64,000 bases of DNA, taken from Glandiceps talaboti (taxonomy: Eukaryota > Hemichordata > Enteropneusta > Spengelidae). The position numbers and the translations under genes were made by a program. Position 1 is the stretch's first letter. Each line of letters starts with the position of its first letter. The stretch is taken from NCBI RefSeq assembly GCF_964340395.1, contig NC_135557.1, positions 5,272,216 to 5,336,215 on the forward strand. Reading direction: 5' to 3'. Shown here in pieces: positions 35,001 through 47,700 of this stretch. The notes under the pieces were generated by a model. That model made no database searches. It worked only from the letters and a program-made list of their open reading frames with translations, and was not told where the DNA came from.

Positions 35001-35464
35001 TGTGTGTGAACCCACAAAATGAGATATCAGCCCTGTAATTTCTAAATTGGTAAGAATACATGTATACCATGCATCATGTATTAGACAACCCCGAGTCTGA
35101 GTACATACATATATGCATCAGATCACTCCGTCCCAATTCAATTAAAGGGGTTTCACTTTCAACTTGAACTCATTTTTGTCCCAATTTCAACTTTTCGAAA
35201 CACCGATTCAACGCATTCATTAGTTTTAACTTTGATTTTTTTTACAGCCTATCGACTTACTCTTTACATTACACCATGAAGTATTTATTTTACGTCCATG
35301 CTAACACGTGACAAACGCCGACTAGCTAGCTCTGCAAACTCATTATAAGCTCAGCCCACCAAGCAAACTTTTTGCTATGACGAATCTGTGAGTGTTTTTA
35401 GCCACGACAGAAGAGATATATCGAATGTACCAATGTATGTATCGTACAAAAATGATACGTCTCA

Positions 35465-35580
35465 ACTTATTACACAAAACACCGGATTTCCAAATCATTA
35501 CTTTATTAACTAGCACCTTGTAGAGAAAGGTATTTTTAAAGAGCAAAAAACGGTAAACACTAAACAAAAACTTTTTTGTA
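35465..35580 (+). repeat. Dispersed repeat copy (also at 27395-27475)
   Basis: Same block order as the copy downstream of the receptor gene. Confidence 0.7.
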
Positions 35581-35585
35581 AGGAA

Positions 35586-35747
35586 TGTATGTATGTATGT
35601 ATGTATGTATGTATGTATGTATGTATGTACGTATGTCTGTATGTCTGTGTCTGTATGTATGTATGTATGTATGTATGTATGTATGTATGTATGTATGTAT
35701 GTATGTACGTACGTATGTATGAATGTATATGTATGTATGTATGAATG

Positions 35748-35779
<32 letters not shown>

Positions 35780-35811
35780 TGTATGTATGTATGTATGTAT
35801 GTATGTTTCAA
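35586..35811. repeat. (GTAT)n microsatellite
   Basis: About 55 tetramers with GTAC, GTCT and GAAT variants, followed by a poly-C tract. The Tyr/Thr/His or Met/Val/Cys readings through it are artefacts. Confidence 0.95.
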
Positions 35812-36125
35812 GCCCCCCCCCCCCACCCCCCTCAATCCTTTTGACACAACATGGAATTTTATTTGGGTCACTGGAGATTATGGAAACTTCTAAACAGACC
35901 AATTCCTTCTTTTCACAAGCTCTCTTCATAATTTGAAAATTGTATTAAAATTACCCAGATTATGTCAACGAACAATTTCACCCAGAACAACGTACACATC
36001 ACATCAAACGTAATATTATAATTCGAAAGAAAGAAAAAAAAACATAAGTAGTACAGTAACATTTTATTTAATAACTTTTCATACAGTAATGAAATAAATC
36101 CTGTTTTGGTCGTTTTAGTTGTGAC

Positions 36126-36440
36126 AGTGGATGACGTCAAAGTGGATCAACGTCATTTGTTTATATTGATATTAATTTATAGTATATCGAAATGGATGAC
36201 GTCATTGATTTAAATTGTAGCAGAAGTTGATTACATCACTGGTTGAAATGGCGGCAAATACTAGTATAATGACGTCATTGATTTAACTCGTAATGAAGTG
36301 GATGATGTCAACAATTTAAATTTCAAAACGTCATTGATTTAAATTATAACAAAGTTGATAAAGTCATTCACTTAATTAACTGATGGCAAAGTTTGATGAT
36401 GTCATTCGTTCAAGGTTTGGTAAAGTGGATGACGTCATCG
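36126..36440. repeat. Degenerate tandem repeat rich in TGACGTCA-like sites
   Basis: Loosely repeated units of roughly 40-50 bases combine GTGGATGACGTCA with TTGATTTAAATT. TGACGTCA or close forms occur near 36131, 36194, 36271, 36339 (AACGTCAT) and 36431. TGACGTCA is the consensus CRE/ATF site. The array lies just downstream of lectin B. Confidence 0.6.
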
Positions 36441-36525
36441 ACCATACAATTAAATACTGATTTCTGACATATACTACATGAGTCTATATAAATCACAATA
36501 TACCACAACGTCGTTGATTTAATTA

Positions 36526-36839
36526 CTACTCTGGTATGACCGTATTCGACCCACAGCTGTAATTTATCTTCAAATACTTGAATGTCCCATAGCACGGATC
36601 ACCAAATACAGAATTAGTAGCTGCAATTTGACAACTTTGTTGGCCTTCACATTTATCCCTCACTGTAGTCAGACTACGTCTTGCATGACACGTGGTATCA
36701 CGGATTGGACCAGGACACGTGGAATGATCGCTACGTCCATAGCTAGCTGAGTTTATATGAATTTCATTTGTACCACAGTTTAGGTTGGCAGTACCGTGCT
36801 CACAAATCAGCGTCTCGGTGGAATATACCATAGATACAC
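36526..36839 (-). CDS. Lectin B exon 3: SUEL domain 2 and C-terminus
   Basis: Begins VSMVYSTETLICEHG and includes ASYGRSDHSTC, TTVRDKCEGQQSC, VFGDPCYGTFKYL and NYSC, and ends IPE before TAG. An ATTAAA-type poly(A) signal overlaps the sequence just past the stop. Confidence 0.93.
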
Positions 36840-38256
36840 CTGACAACAGAAGTGGTTTATGTTAATTAGTTACCAATGAGTGATGTCACAAATCAAAGTA
36901 AGGTCTGCACAGAAAAAAAATGCCAGTTCACAAATACCACAATGTAGTGTGTTGGGAAGTTGTCTCAACACAGGGAGCAGGAGGCATAGATGCAAAGATT
37001 TGCACTTTTGTTTTACTACTTTTATGTTCAACAAAAATGATATACATAATGTATTACATACTAATATTAATGGATTACATGTTAATATTACACTATTAAA
37101 AATGATTCCAACTAGAGTTTGTGAATAGTCTGAAGCTGGACTCGTTCTATGCCATGCAGTTTCTGCTTCTATTTGGTAGAATCAAAATTGTGATTAAGTC
37201 TATGCATGCTGAGCCGCTCTCAGGCAAAGTGTGGGGATACACATCGGACAATTCTGTGGCTTTGAAAATCTCATTAATTTCCTTAGCTGGGAAGCTAGAG
37301 ATGAGCGATCGGTATAGAAGCTGTATTTTGCAGGTGATTGACTTAATATGGATGGCCATGATACAGATGTAGAAGTATAGTATTATGCCATTATGTTGAT
37401 GGTGCAAATCTTGATATTTCATTGGTCAAGACACAAAAAATAACCATACATGATAGGACGGTTGACAAGCTAGGTGGTCCTGAATGATATTCAATAGTCT
37501 AGTGACTCGTAGTGATAAAATACTTAGGTCACGAGAAGTATTTTCCGGTTGAATGAAAACAAACATTAATGAATAATATAACTATACCAGCAACAGTAAT
37601 ATCAAAGAAAATTCGAGAAAAGTAAGTAATCTCAATTTTGAATATTTTGTCAAATTTAGAACACAGTAGAAACAATGACGTATAGAACGCGTTGTCGTGA
37701 CGTAGAATGACGAGGGTTTCACTACAGTGGTCTGAGGTTCCATTTTGTTTTGTTCAACGTGGCTTGTACAATATATATTTGTTATACTTACATCTATATC
37801 TAACTTCTAGGTACTTGTATGTGTGTACACAGGGGTCACCAAACACACCGTTGTTAACATTCACTCTACAACTGCTGACACCATTACATATCTCCTGTAC
37901 TACAGCCAAACTATTGTCGGCTTTACACCAAGTGTCGTACATTTGACTGTGTTGGCATGTCTTACTGTTCAAACGGCCGTAGTTGGCGTCTGTCACCTGT
38001 ATGACACCACTCGGACACTGTAAGTTCATCACGTGACCTTCACAGTGTACTCTGTGATATATATTCGGATCAGCATAGGCTGCGGTAAACAAAAATGTAG
38101 GAGACAATTTATTTTATGGAACATACAAATGATGGCGAGTTGTGTACCGCTTGAGATGAGAATATCAAAACTATACAACAACATTGATGACAATAAACAT
38201 CATAATTACAATGGTAAATGCTGGAAAGACTGCTTGTCATACATTTGTTTTTGTTT

Positions 38257-38288
<32 letters not shown>

Positions 38289-38351
38289 CTTGTCAACGTT
38301 ATTGTTGGTGGTGGTGTTGTCGGTTGTAGTAGTAGCGGTGGTGTCGTCGTT

Positions 38352-38402
<51 letters not shown>

Positions 38403-38403
38403 T

Positions 38404-38472
<69 letters not shown>

Positions 38473-38473
38473 T

Positions 38474-38551
<78 letters not shown>

Positions 38552-38914
38552 GGGACAAGACTTAATCATTATGCATTGTGTTGTAATTATTGTAATGAAA
38601 CCTATACAATTCTATTTAGTCTGTGACTTATGCTGTATGTGTATTATCAAATAGGGTCAGGGGCGATGATTGACAGCTTCCTGTGTATCCCTAGCCTGAA
38701 AGATCAAGACATTGTTTCCACTTCTAATACACTCACTCCCGTGGTAGTAATTAATTGGATACATAAGTGGACCAATTGCTTGTCAGACTGGTTTACCCAT
38801 TGACACATTATATTCAAATGAGCCGTTGATGTTATTGATTTAAATGAGTTTCTTACCTTGACCTTGATAATTGATGATGTACACCAATGTCAGCAGGGCA
38901 TATATAGAAATCAT
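36526..38914 (-). CDS. Rhamnose-binding lectin B, two SUEL domains (whole gene)
   Basis: Three exons on the minus strand (38914-38857, 38079-37792, 36839-36526), 219 codons, all phase-1 introns and the same exon lengths as lectin A. Domains 1 and 2 each keep eight Cys and the YGR, DPC and KYL motifs. Each domain is more like its counterpart in lectin A than like the other domain of the same protein, so the domain duplication came before the gene duplication. Intron sequence is also recognisably shared, so the gene duplication is fairly recent. Secreted glycan-binding role is expected. Confidence 0.92.
37792..38079 (-). CDS. Lectin B exon 2: SUEL domain 1
   Basis: Phase 1-1, 288 bases. Begins AYADPNIYHRVHCEG and includes ANYGRLNSKTC, SLAVVQEICNG, VFGDPC and KYLEVRYRC. 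Confidence 0.93.
38258..38552. repeat. (GTT)n/(AGT)n array in lectin B intron 1
   Basis: GTT units, then a GGT-rich bridge, long AGT runs with two ATGTAGT breaks, and TTG units again. It begins some 180 bases upstream of the domain 1 exon acceptor. Confidence 0.95.
38857..38914 (-). CDS. Lectin B exon 1: start codon and signal peptide
   Basis: MISIYALLTLVYIINYQGQ from the ATG at 38914-38912; donor G|GTAAGA in phase 1. Confidence 0.9.
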
Positions 38915-39020
38915 ACTGACTGTGAAATGCTGTATCTGTGATTATATCTACCAATGAAAGGTAAAAAGACAAGTTGTTAAAGCATAAATACAGACCGTTT
39001 CATGTTACAGTTCACTGGCT
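38915..39020 (-). promoter_or_regulatory. Putative lectin B core promoter and 5' UTR
   Basis: Nearly identical to the lectin A upstream block, including a TATTTAT element at 38984-38990 and the CTTTCATTGGTAGATATAAT block. Similarity fades beyond about 39020. Confidence 0.45.
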
Positions 39021-41002
39021 GAGGACAAAATAACGGTTATTTGGTCAAACTGCTCATGTTACATTCATGATGCAGGCAAGGGCCCCGAGAAGTCCTCTAA
39101 CGAACTCCAATGTCGGAGGATTTCAATCGTATCCCATATATAGTGATTCAGTATTGTAGTAGAACTTTGTATAACTCCTTATCATATATAGTATTCACTG
39201 TTAGAATATTAAGAATATGAATACCAAATAAACAGTTTCTTACAAATCATTTCGTACCAAGATGGTTACTTGTTAGGTCTGAATGTAAAGAGGGGTCTTT
39301 ATAGAAAAAGTTCGAGACAAGCTGAGGTATAAATGATTTAATTATACACACTTTTAATTACTTAAGAAAAGTTGTAAATCAAATTAAAAATCTCAGGGTG
39401 ACACCGCACGTATCATTGTACCACTCTTTTTAGTGGTCTGAGATTGTAGTAATTTACTATATGCTGTACAGTTTCATCGTAATGGGTAACAGTTTTACAG
39501 ACGCTTTCATTGTGTTATACAATAGCAAAGTCGTTATTTATTGTATTGTCTTCGTCTACAGACGACTCTGCTATAATCAAGGTACAAACCTGTTTTTGTT
39601 TATTTTTTTTTATTTTTCATTTGTCACAGGAAGTGGTCATTTACCTAATGGGTCGACGAACTAGGTTTTCAGTAATCGGATTTAGATAAGGCAAATGAGA
39701 TACGATGTATCAGTTTGTTGGGGGTAAACCAACTGATTTCTGGAGAGGGCCGGAGGATTTCCTAAAAAAATACTACAACAGTGACTAAAAACAAATTGGT
39801 GTCTAGTTGCTCTTGGAATAAAATTTTGCTGTCGTGGTGGTTGAAAAAAATATTCGTTGTTGGGTTCGAATTATACAGCCCCCAGCCTCCAACCCCTGCC
39901 CCTGCCCCCACCCATAAATCAAATGGTTTTTACCTTTAATGTGTGTATGTTGTCATTGTCTGTTATTTTAATACGATTAGTTTAAACTGTCAACGAGGGA
40001 GGAGATAAATGAAAACATGGCGTGACCTTAATGACTTTCTGTACATACCCTCAGACCACCCTACAGTAGTCTGAGACATACCTTATTGTAGCATAGACCC
40101 TACACGTGTAGGGTCTGTGATTGTAGTAACCCATATTTATACAAAGACGAATTTTCTAAAGCATGTAAACTAGGCTATTTAATATAAACGTCACAAGAAA
40201 CTTCAGTCTATAAGTTGTATTCGTATAGTTCAACATGCCTTGCCAAGTATGTGTATATCGTTCGTCATCCCATGATTTGACCTCGAGTTGAATTTCTAAA
40301 CCACAAATTAGAAATGTATAAACTCTAATACTTCAATACTCGACATCTCAATTTAAAAACCTAGTTCTCACAAAACAACGCATCCTGTGACGTCATAGTA
40401 TGAGTGAAAATGGATGGCGGTAAACTTGAATGGAACAATTGAATGTATATATCGCCAGATGAACGGTCGTTGGGAATGAACAATGATCCACTGACCTGCA
40501 ATGCAATTGCGTGGGATTTTCATCTAGCATTTTCCAAAACAAAGTATGGGAAAAGTTAAAGCAAATTCCCCACACGAATTGTCGCCTTGCACAAATGTAT
40601 TTCGATATTGTGTACATACACCTATGCTGTATCATTTATAGTGCATCTACCCGTTTAAAATTTACTTACCGTGAGTGAGCTTCTTTAGCAATGTAGAGTA
40701 CCAGCGTTAAACGATAGAGTGAATACTGTATTCAGCTATGCAGTGACCAAAAAGAAGCCTGATGTACGGTAGTTACCACTTGGTGCAATATGTCAAGTTT
40801 TAGCTCTGATGGCCTTAAATAACTGTACAGAACAATGGGTTAACAGATCTTTGATTGATGCGGAAGTGGGCGGTTCTGATTTCATATCTACATTGTCACA
40901 CTGACAAACATGCTTACATATAAAACCATTTCACCGAAAGCCGCTACATCCGTTTCTCCGAGAATTCGTTATGTTTGTGTTATTGACACAACTCCACAGT
41001 TA
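39021..41002. other. Non-coding stretch upstream of lectin B
   Basis: No gene is recognised. It contains a perfect 22-base palindrome at 40095-40116 (AGACCCTACAC and its inverse). The part from about 40880 recurs at 43450-43530. Confidence 0.5.
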
Positions 41003-42194
<1,192 letters not shown>

Positions 42195-42197
42195 TTA

Positions 42198-42890
42198 TTT
42201 TCCTAGAAAGGTCATTGCCACCACGAAGGCAATCAGGCATGACAATCTCAACCTCCACTTCAGCAGACAGGGGCATCGAATGTTTACAGGTCAATCCTGT
42301 GTACACAACGTAACGGTACATATTGAACGGTGTACAACTATATCATGTATTTAAGTTTAAAATTTATATTCATTGTATATTAGAGAGAATGAGCAGCAGG
42401 GGGCTGCACACATAGTACAATATACTATGTACATGTATAATAATCGTAGTCATTATATGCACGTATTTGTATCTTTAAAGAAAGCAAATACCCGGCCAGA
42501 ACAATGGTCAGGGACAGAGGACTCTGGTCGAGGAAAAGGCCATTCACCCAATGCTATAAACCGCGGCATAGACGTCTACACAACCAATGTAACCCAGAGA
42601 TGATGAGATGAGATACGATGAGACGACGATGCCATTATGGAGCGTTTATTTGACCTGACTGCAAGTTAACAATATTGTTAAAACTATTGACGCCATACGA
42701 ACTGAACGAATACTTCCTAAAGAGTTCAATATCTTGATTTAGCGGAAATGTGAACAATACGATGCAAAAGTTACCCAAGACAAATAACCGACAGAGTCAC
42801 ACCATCACCCTCCTTCGGCACATGTGACACACATCTTATAACATATATCTCATGAATGGCACATGACAAGTATGATACACCGTGACCCAA

Positions 42891-42957
<67 letters not shown>

Positions 42958-43630
42958 ATACATATACAGACAGACAGACAGACAGACAGGCAGACAGGCA
43001 GGCGCGTGCGCCAAACGCACGCACGAACTATTTGATGTAGAGGTAATAGACTGACACGAGTCCGCTGAAGCAATTTGAAACAAAATAAAAAGCATGCCAT
43101 TGGCCAACTTCTCTAGGTTGAAAATTCTTCTGTCCCTTTGCTGGAATAGATTGGCATTACATGCAAGGAAACTTAGGATGAGTGACCGGGAAAAATTGTG
43201 ATAGAGTTTCCATTTTCGTAATGACAGTATTTATTATGACTTTCGGTGGAGACGTTAAATCTGTCATTACGAATATATTACAACACAGCACTGTATCAAC
43301 ACTATGAGTGTCATTAATCCTGGCACACTGGTGAGTCGCCACAACTGAGAACGAAGATCGAGAAAATCGCCACAAAAAAACTGTTACAGTAGAATGTAAG
43401 CTTTTAAAATGGCCAATCATGTCAGCAAAACTGACTGCATACCGATGTCATAATATTTTGATGCGGCTTTCAACATCCGTTTCTCCGAGAATCCGTTACG
43501 TCTCTGTTATTGATACAATTCCACAGTTGTTTTCCTAGAAAGGTCATTGCCACGACGAAAATCAGATATGAATCTCATCAACACCAACATCAACATCAAC
43601 AGGGGCATCGGACGGTATAAACTGTATTTA
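42198..43630. other. Region between the two transposon copies
   Basis: No gene. 43450-43620 repeats the flanks of copy 1 without the insertion (CATCCGTTTCTCCGAGAA, then TTTTCCTAGAAAGGTCATTG). A CA/TA/GACA compound microsatellite is at 42893-42996. Confidence 0.6.
42893..42996. repeat. (CA)n(TA)n(GACA)n compound microsatellite
   Basis: Three adjoining simple repeats. Confidence 0.95.
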
Positions 43631-43918
43631 GGCTAGGGTCAGAATTTACGACGGGGTGAGGGGGGAGGGCTGAGGAGAAATTGGGAGGGGGGAATGAAGA
43701 AAATGAGGGTTCAAGGGGGGCATGGAAATTCTGATGATCTGAAGGGGGCCCCTCGAAATATTTTGCTCGTGATTTGAACCAAATTAAACATCAGGAGCGG
43801 TCGTTTACCAAGTAAATTTAAAAAAAAAACTTTTCGTAATACCTTTTAAAATTTATATTCAGTGATGACTTGGGTGACAGCCTTGCGAACGCATTTGTGT
43901 ATGCTTATGTGTGTGTGT

Positions 43919-44004
<86 letters not shown>

Positions 44005-44715
44005 GTACTTTTGAATATTCAAACATTCAAACCTCAGGAGCAGTCGTTTACCTTGTACTTTGCAAAATTGTACACTTCATTTATCTACCATACATTTAAT
44101 TATAGGACAGTCTATAGCCAGCAAATGTGTGTTTCTGCCAAAATATTTCTGAATAGGTCGGTTAACGTGTATGTAATATAGCCATACATATGTATATTAA
44201 TGTATTTGACTCGAGTAAAATTGGGGTATTGAAGACAATTTTTAAGTACTCTATGGCTTTTGATAATGTGTATGGTTTGAAATTTTATGCCATTAAATGG
44301 CCTCCTACATGTCCTTATTTTTTTCCCCACACCCTCCGCAATAGCTATCATGGGGACACTGTTTCTGCCCTGAATCAAGATTGAAAGATAAAACCCTGCT
44401 GACTAAGTATCTCCAAGTGCAGCCCAATGTGAGACCTTTTTCGCAAAGCCCCCAGATATTTGTAAAGAAATCTCTCATTGTTATGTATGGACGTTGAAGT
44501 TGATTTCCACTGTTAGTTTAATGTAGTGTACCACACTGTACATCTCTGAGTTGGAGCCGGGTTGGGGAGGGGTATTGTATAATTGCACATTAAAATATGT
44601 GTAGCCGGAATGGGGGAGCTACGAGAATTCTTGGGTTCATTTTGGGATGTGGCATGACATTCTTGAGCGCGAAGGGGAGGCCCCAGGCCCCCTGCCGTAA
44701 ATTCTGACCCCAGCC
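43631..44715 (+). mobile_element. Non-autonomous DNA transposon copy 2
   Basis: Starts GGCTAGGGTCAGAATTTACG and ends CGTAAATTCTGACCCCAGCC, with TTA on both sides (43628-43630 and 44716-44718). Shares with copy 1 the blocks around ATTTGTGTATGC, TTGACTCGAGTAAAATTGGG, TCTCCAAGTGCAGCC and GTGTAGCCGG, and an internal CT microsatellite. Confidence 0.75.
43905..44003. repeat. (GT)n(CT)n microsatellite
   Basis: Inside transposon copy 2, at the same relative place as the longer array in copy 1. Confidence 0.95.
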
Positions 44716-44718
44716 TTA

Positions 44719-47700
44719 GATTGTTAGTTTATTCTGTATACGACAGCGACTTGCACAACGATATACTAGTATATAGAACGGTGTCAATGGCCGATCGAGG
44801 ACAAGACTACGGACCCCGATTGTTCCTTAACTTGGTTCAAAGAGACACAAATCAAGTATTTCCTACCCCACTCTTTCATCCGCCCTTTCAGACCATCGGA
44901 ATCCTCAAGCCCCCCCCCCCCCTCCCCAACCTTCGCTTCTCAAAAGTGTTTATGGCCCGCCCTCATTCTCGATCCGACACATTCCCTTCCCAATGAAAAT
45001 GATGTTTGTTCCCCTAGGAAAACCAGGGAGGCTATCAACATCGGATGTTACAATCGCAAGATCAAACAGATGCGGACTTCGTAACACCTGATTATATAAC
45101 GTTACCTAGATCTAGAGGTCAACTGTAACTATACGTCATTGTGTACACGTGATGTCATTGTGTACACGTGATAAGGATCGTCAACCGAGACACTGAGATC
45201 AAAGTCTCGATGTTATCTACTAAATTGAACTGATTGTTCGTTACAACGTAATGATGTAATCAACTTAAGTTTTGCACCATTCATAAAATTGAACGAAATA
45301 CAACAGAAAATCTACGAATCGCCATTGATTATAATTTACTTCTGCTCACAAATTATTGACACTACTACGAATATAAAATATGTGCATATTATCAAAGTGA
45401 TAGCGATGAGCTTTCATTATAGCAGACTTAATTAATTCTAGGTTTTCTTGACCCGACCGCCCAACCCTATCATTTCGTCACTCTAGCGAAATATTGGTTT
45501 TTTTTTTAAAGTTCCACCCAAATCAAATGTAATATTTTAAATATCCCTCACGCGTATCATAATGATACTGTATTGTCTTTTGTAAATAATATTCATATTT
45601 GGGCTTAATTAGTATCATTATCACTCACAAAATTCATCATAACGCCCTCAAATGAGATCTGTTATTCTAAAGCCAATTCTCCACTCCGTAACTTTGGAAT
45701 TGACCGTATCTTGGTACAATGTCTTTATTCCAAGTGTATTGTCTATGTACTGCTCACATTTATACGGAGTGTCTTTACAAGCGATGTATCGATGTACGTG
45801 CTGCCTATAAGAATGTCTTTTCATTTGTTCTGCATATATCGGTAAGTGCGTATTTCTAACACACTGTTGTATTAATATGCTATGAAATTTGGAAGTAAGT
45901 AGCGCACTTTAAGATCACATATTTATCTTAGGCAAAGTATAAATTGTGTATTTACGATAACCTGACCGACCCTACCTACCCTACACATTTTTAAACATTT
46001 AAAACAAAAAGTTAAAAACTTATTTTGTCTTCTTGACTTTCATGCACGTCTGTTTTCTTTCCCCAGTGATATATATACATATTTCATCAAAGTATCAAAA
46101 GAAGGGGTATTGTCTGTCCGACATGTTGTTCGTTTTTGGGTCGAAACAATACCTTTTTTTTCAAAAATAAAAACAATTAGAAAGATAAAATCAAATAACA
46201 TAAAATCCCAACCTACTTACCCTATTTTCTAAGGCCATGTTATCGAAAACACATAATGGGTTTTCATATTTATTTTCAGATTATGTGATTTATGGATTGT
46301 ATTTAAAGCTGTATTAACTGTATCTGGAGTGTTATATTGTACGATCAGACTACCAGAAATACATTCACTGAAATACCAATAATTAGATGTTGTACTTGTT
46401 ACTTGGGGAGTCAGTTGTATCCCTAAGTAGTATTATACCAACTGATTGAAATATTGATCGCACAAGGGAGGCAGTGATTTTGGGGTGCGGACTTAAAAAT
46501 CAATTTGATGGGATGTATTCACCATATCAGGTGTACAGCTAAACAAATACGTGTACCGTAAGGTGATTTAATACCGTTCAGGATGTATGATATTACGAGT
46601 ATCCTAAGGTGATGTAATATAGTTCAGGATGTATGATATTCCAAATAATTAAGTCATACTATCAAACAAAACATTGTCAAAAACGTTTTCGTTGCAGCTT
46701 TCAAGTTGTACTGTATTATGACTTCTAGATGTGTGTTACGTCATATTGTTCTGTTTTAGTTTTTGTCTTGTAACTTTGTGAAATGTATTCCTACGAGCTC
46801 AATCTCGAAATACCCTCTACGGTAGGATTGGAAAAAACAACAAAGTTACTAATTGTGAGATGGCGACCCCGCAGTCGCGCATCTAAGCTAAAATTATCGG
46901 TTTAATTTATAGGGCCTTAAATAAAACAAATAATTCAAAGTTTCCTTCTGATTTTAATTGTCATTTCTAAGTCATTCAGAATGTTAAAGTATGATTATTG
47001 AAGTATCACCATGTACTTGTATATCATTTTATAAATATTTTTTTTTAACCGACCGACCCACCCATCATTGTTAAGATGTTACGATGTGATATGTAGACTA
47101 AACTAAGGCCACCCCCTAGGGTAATATTCTAAATTTACATGGTGACGTCTAGACGAGCCATAGACTGTGTACCCACTGATGAGAGAGAGAAAAAAGTAGA
47201 TATTTTACAAAGTTTAATTCCTTTGGGTCACTCAAATACAAAGTATTGACATTTGTCGTGCAAAGGAAAATACGACTGAAATGTAGGATATCTGAGTCTC
47301 TTTCTTGTTATATTTAATCATATAAATTAAATAAGGGGAGAGATCAATAGTTCAATGCAAGATTTAAAAAAAACAGACTCCCCTCACTCTCCTTTCAAAC
47401 CAGATATTAAAATAGTTTCAAAGAGTAGATCAAATACAAATCTGTGTCATGGAATGTAGTGATATGAATACAAAGCCAGGATGTAGTGAGACATACAATA
47501 TTTCTTTTTTTGACACTTTTTTTTATCATAGTACCATGTAGTTACTATAGCGACAATTCATTTATCTCTCAATTTGATGACATATTCTAGAAATATTTGT
47601 ATTTAGGGGTAAAAAACAGATCAATTAAAAATAAAATCGTTTTCGTACGATAAAAACTAAAATAGTTCAAACCCCCCCCCCCCCAATAGTAAAAGGATTT

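Larger units (their letters stand above)
31186..36125. other. Intergenic region between lectin A (5' side) and lectin B (3' side)
   Basis: No gene is recognised. It holds fold-back elements (31312-31452 and 31912-32038), an inverted copy of a repeat at 9.4 kb, poly-C tracts (34857-34873, 35813-35832) and a GTAT array. A 114-codon reading at 33723-34067 shows no domain. Confidence 0.55.

Noticed and set aside
37121-37422. Overlapping open readings on both strands within lectin B intron 2
   Set aside because: Absent from the paralogous intron of lectin A, no recognised motif; probably a small insertion.
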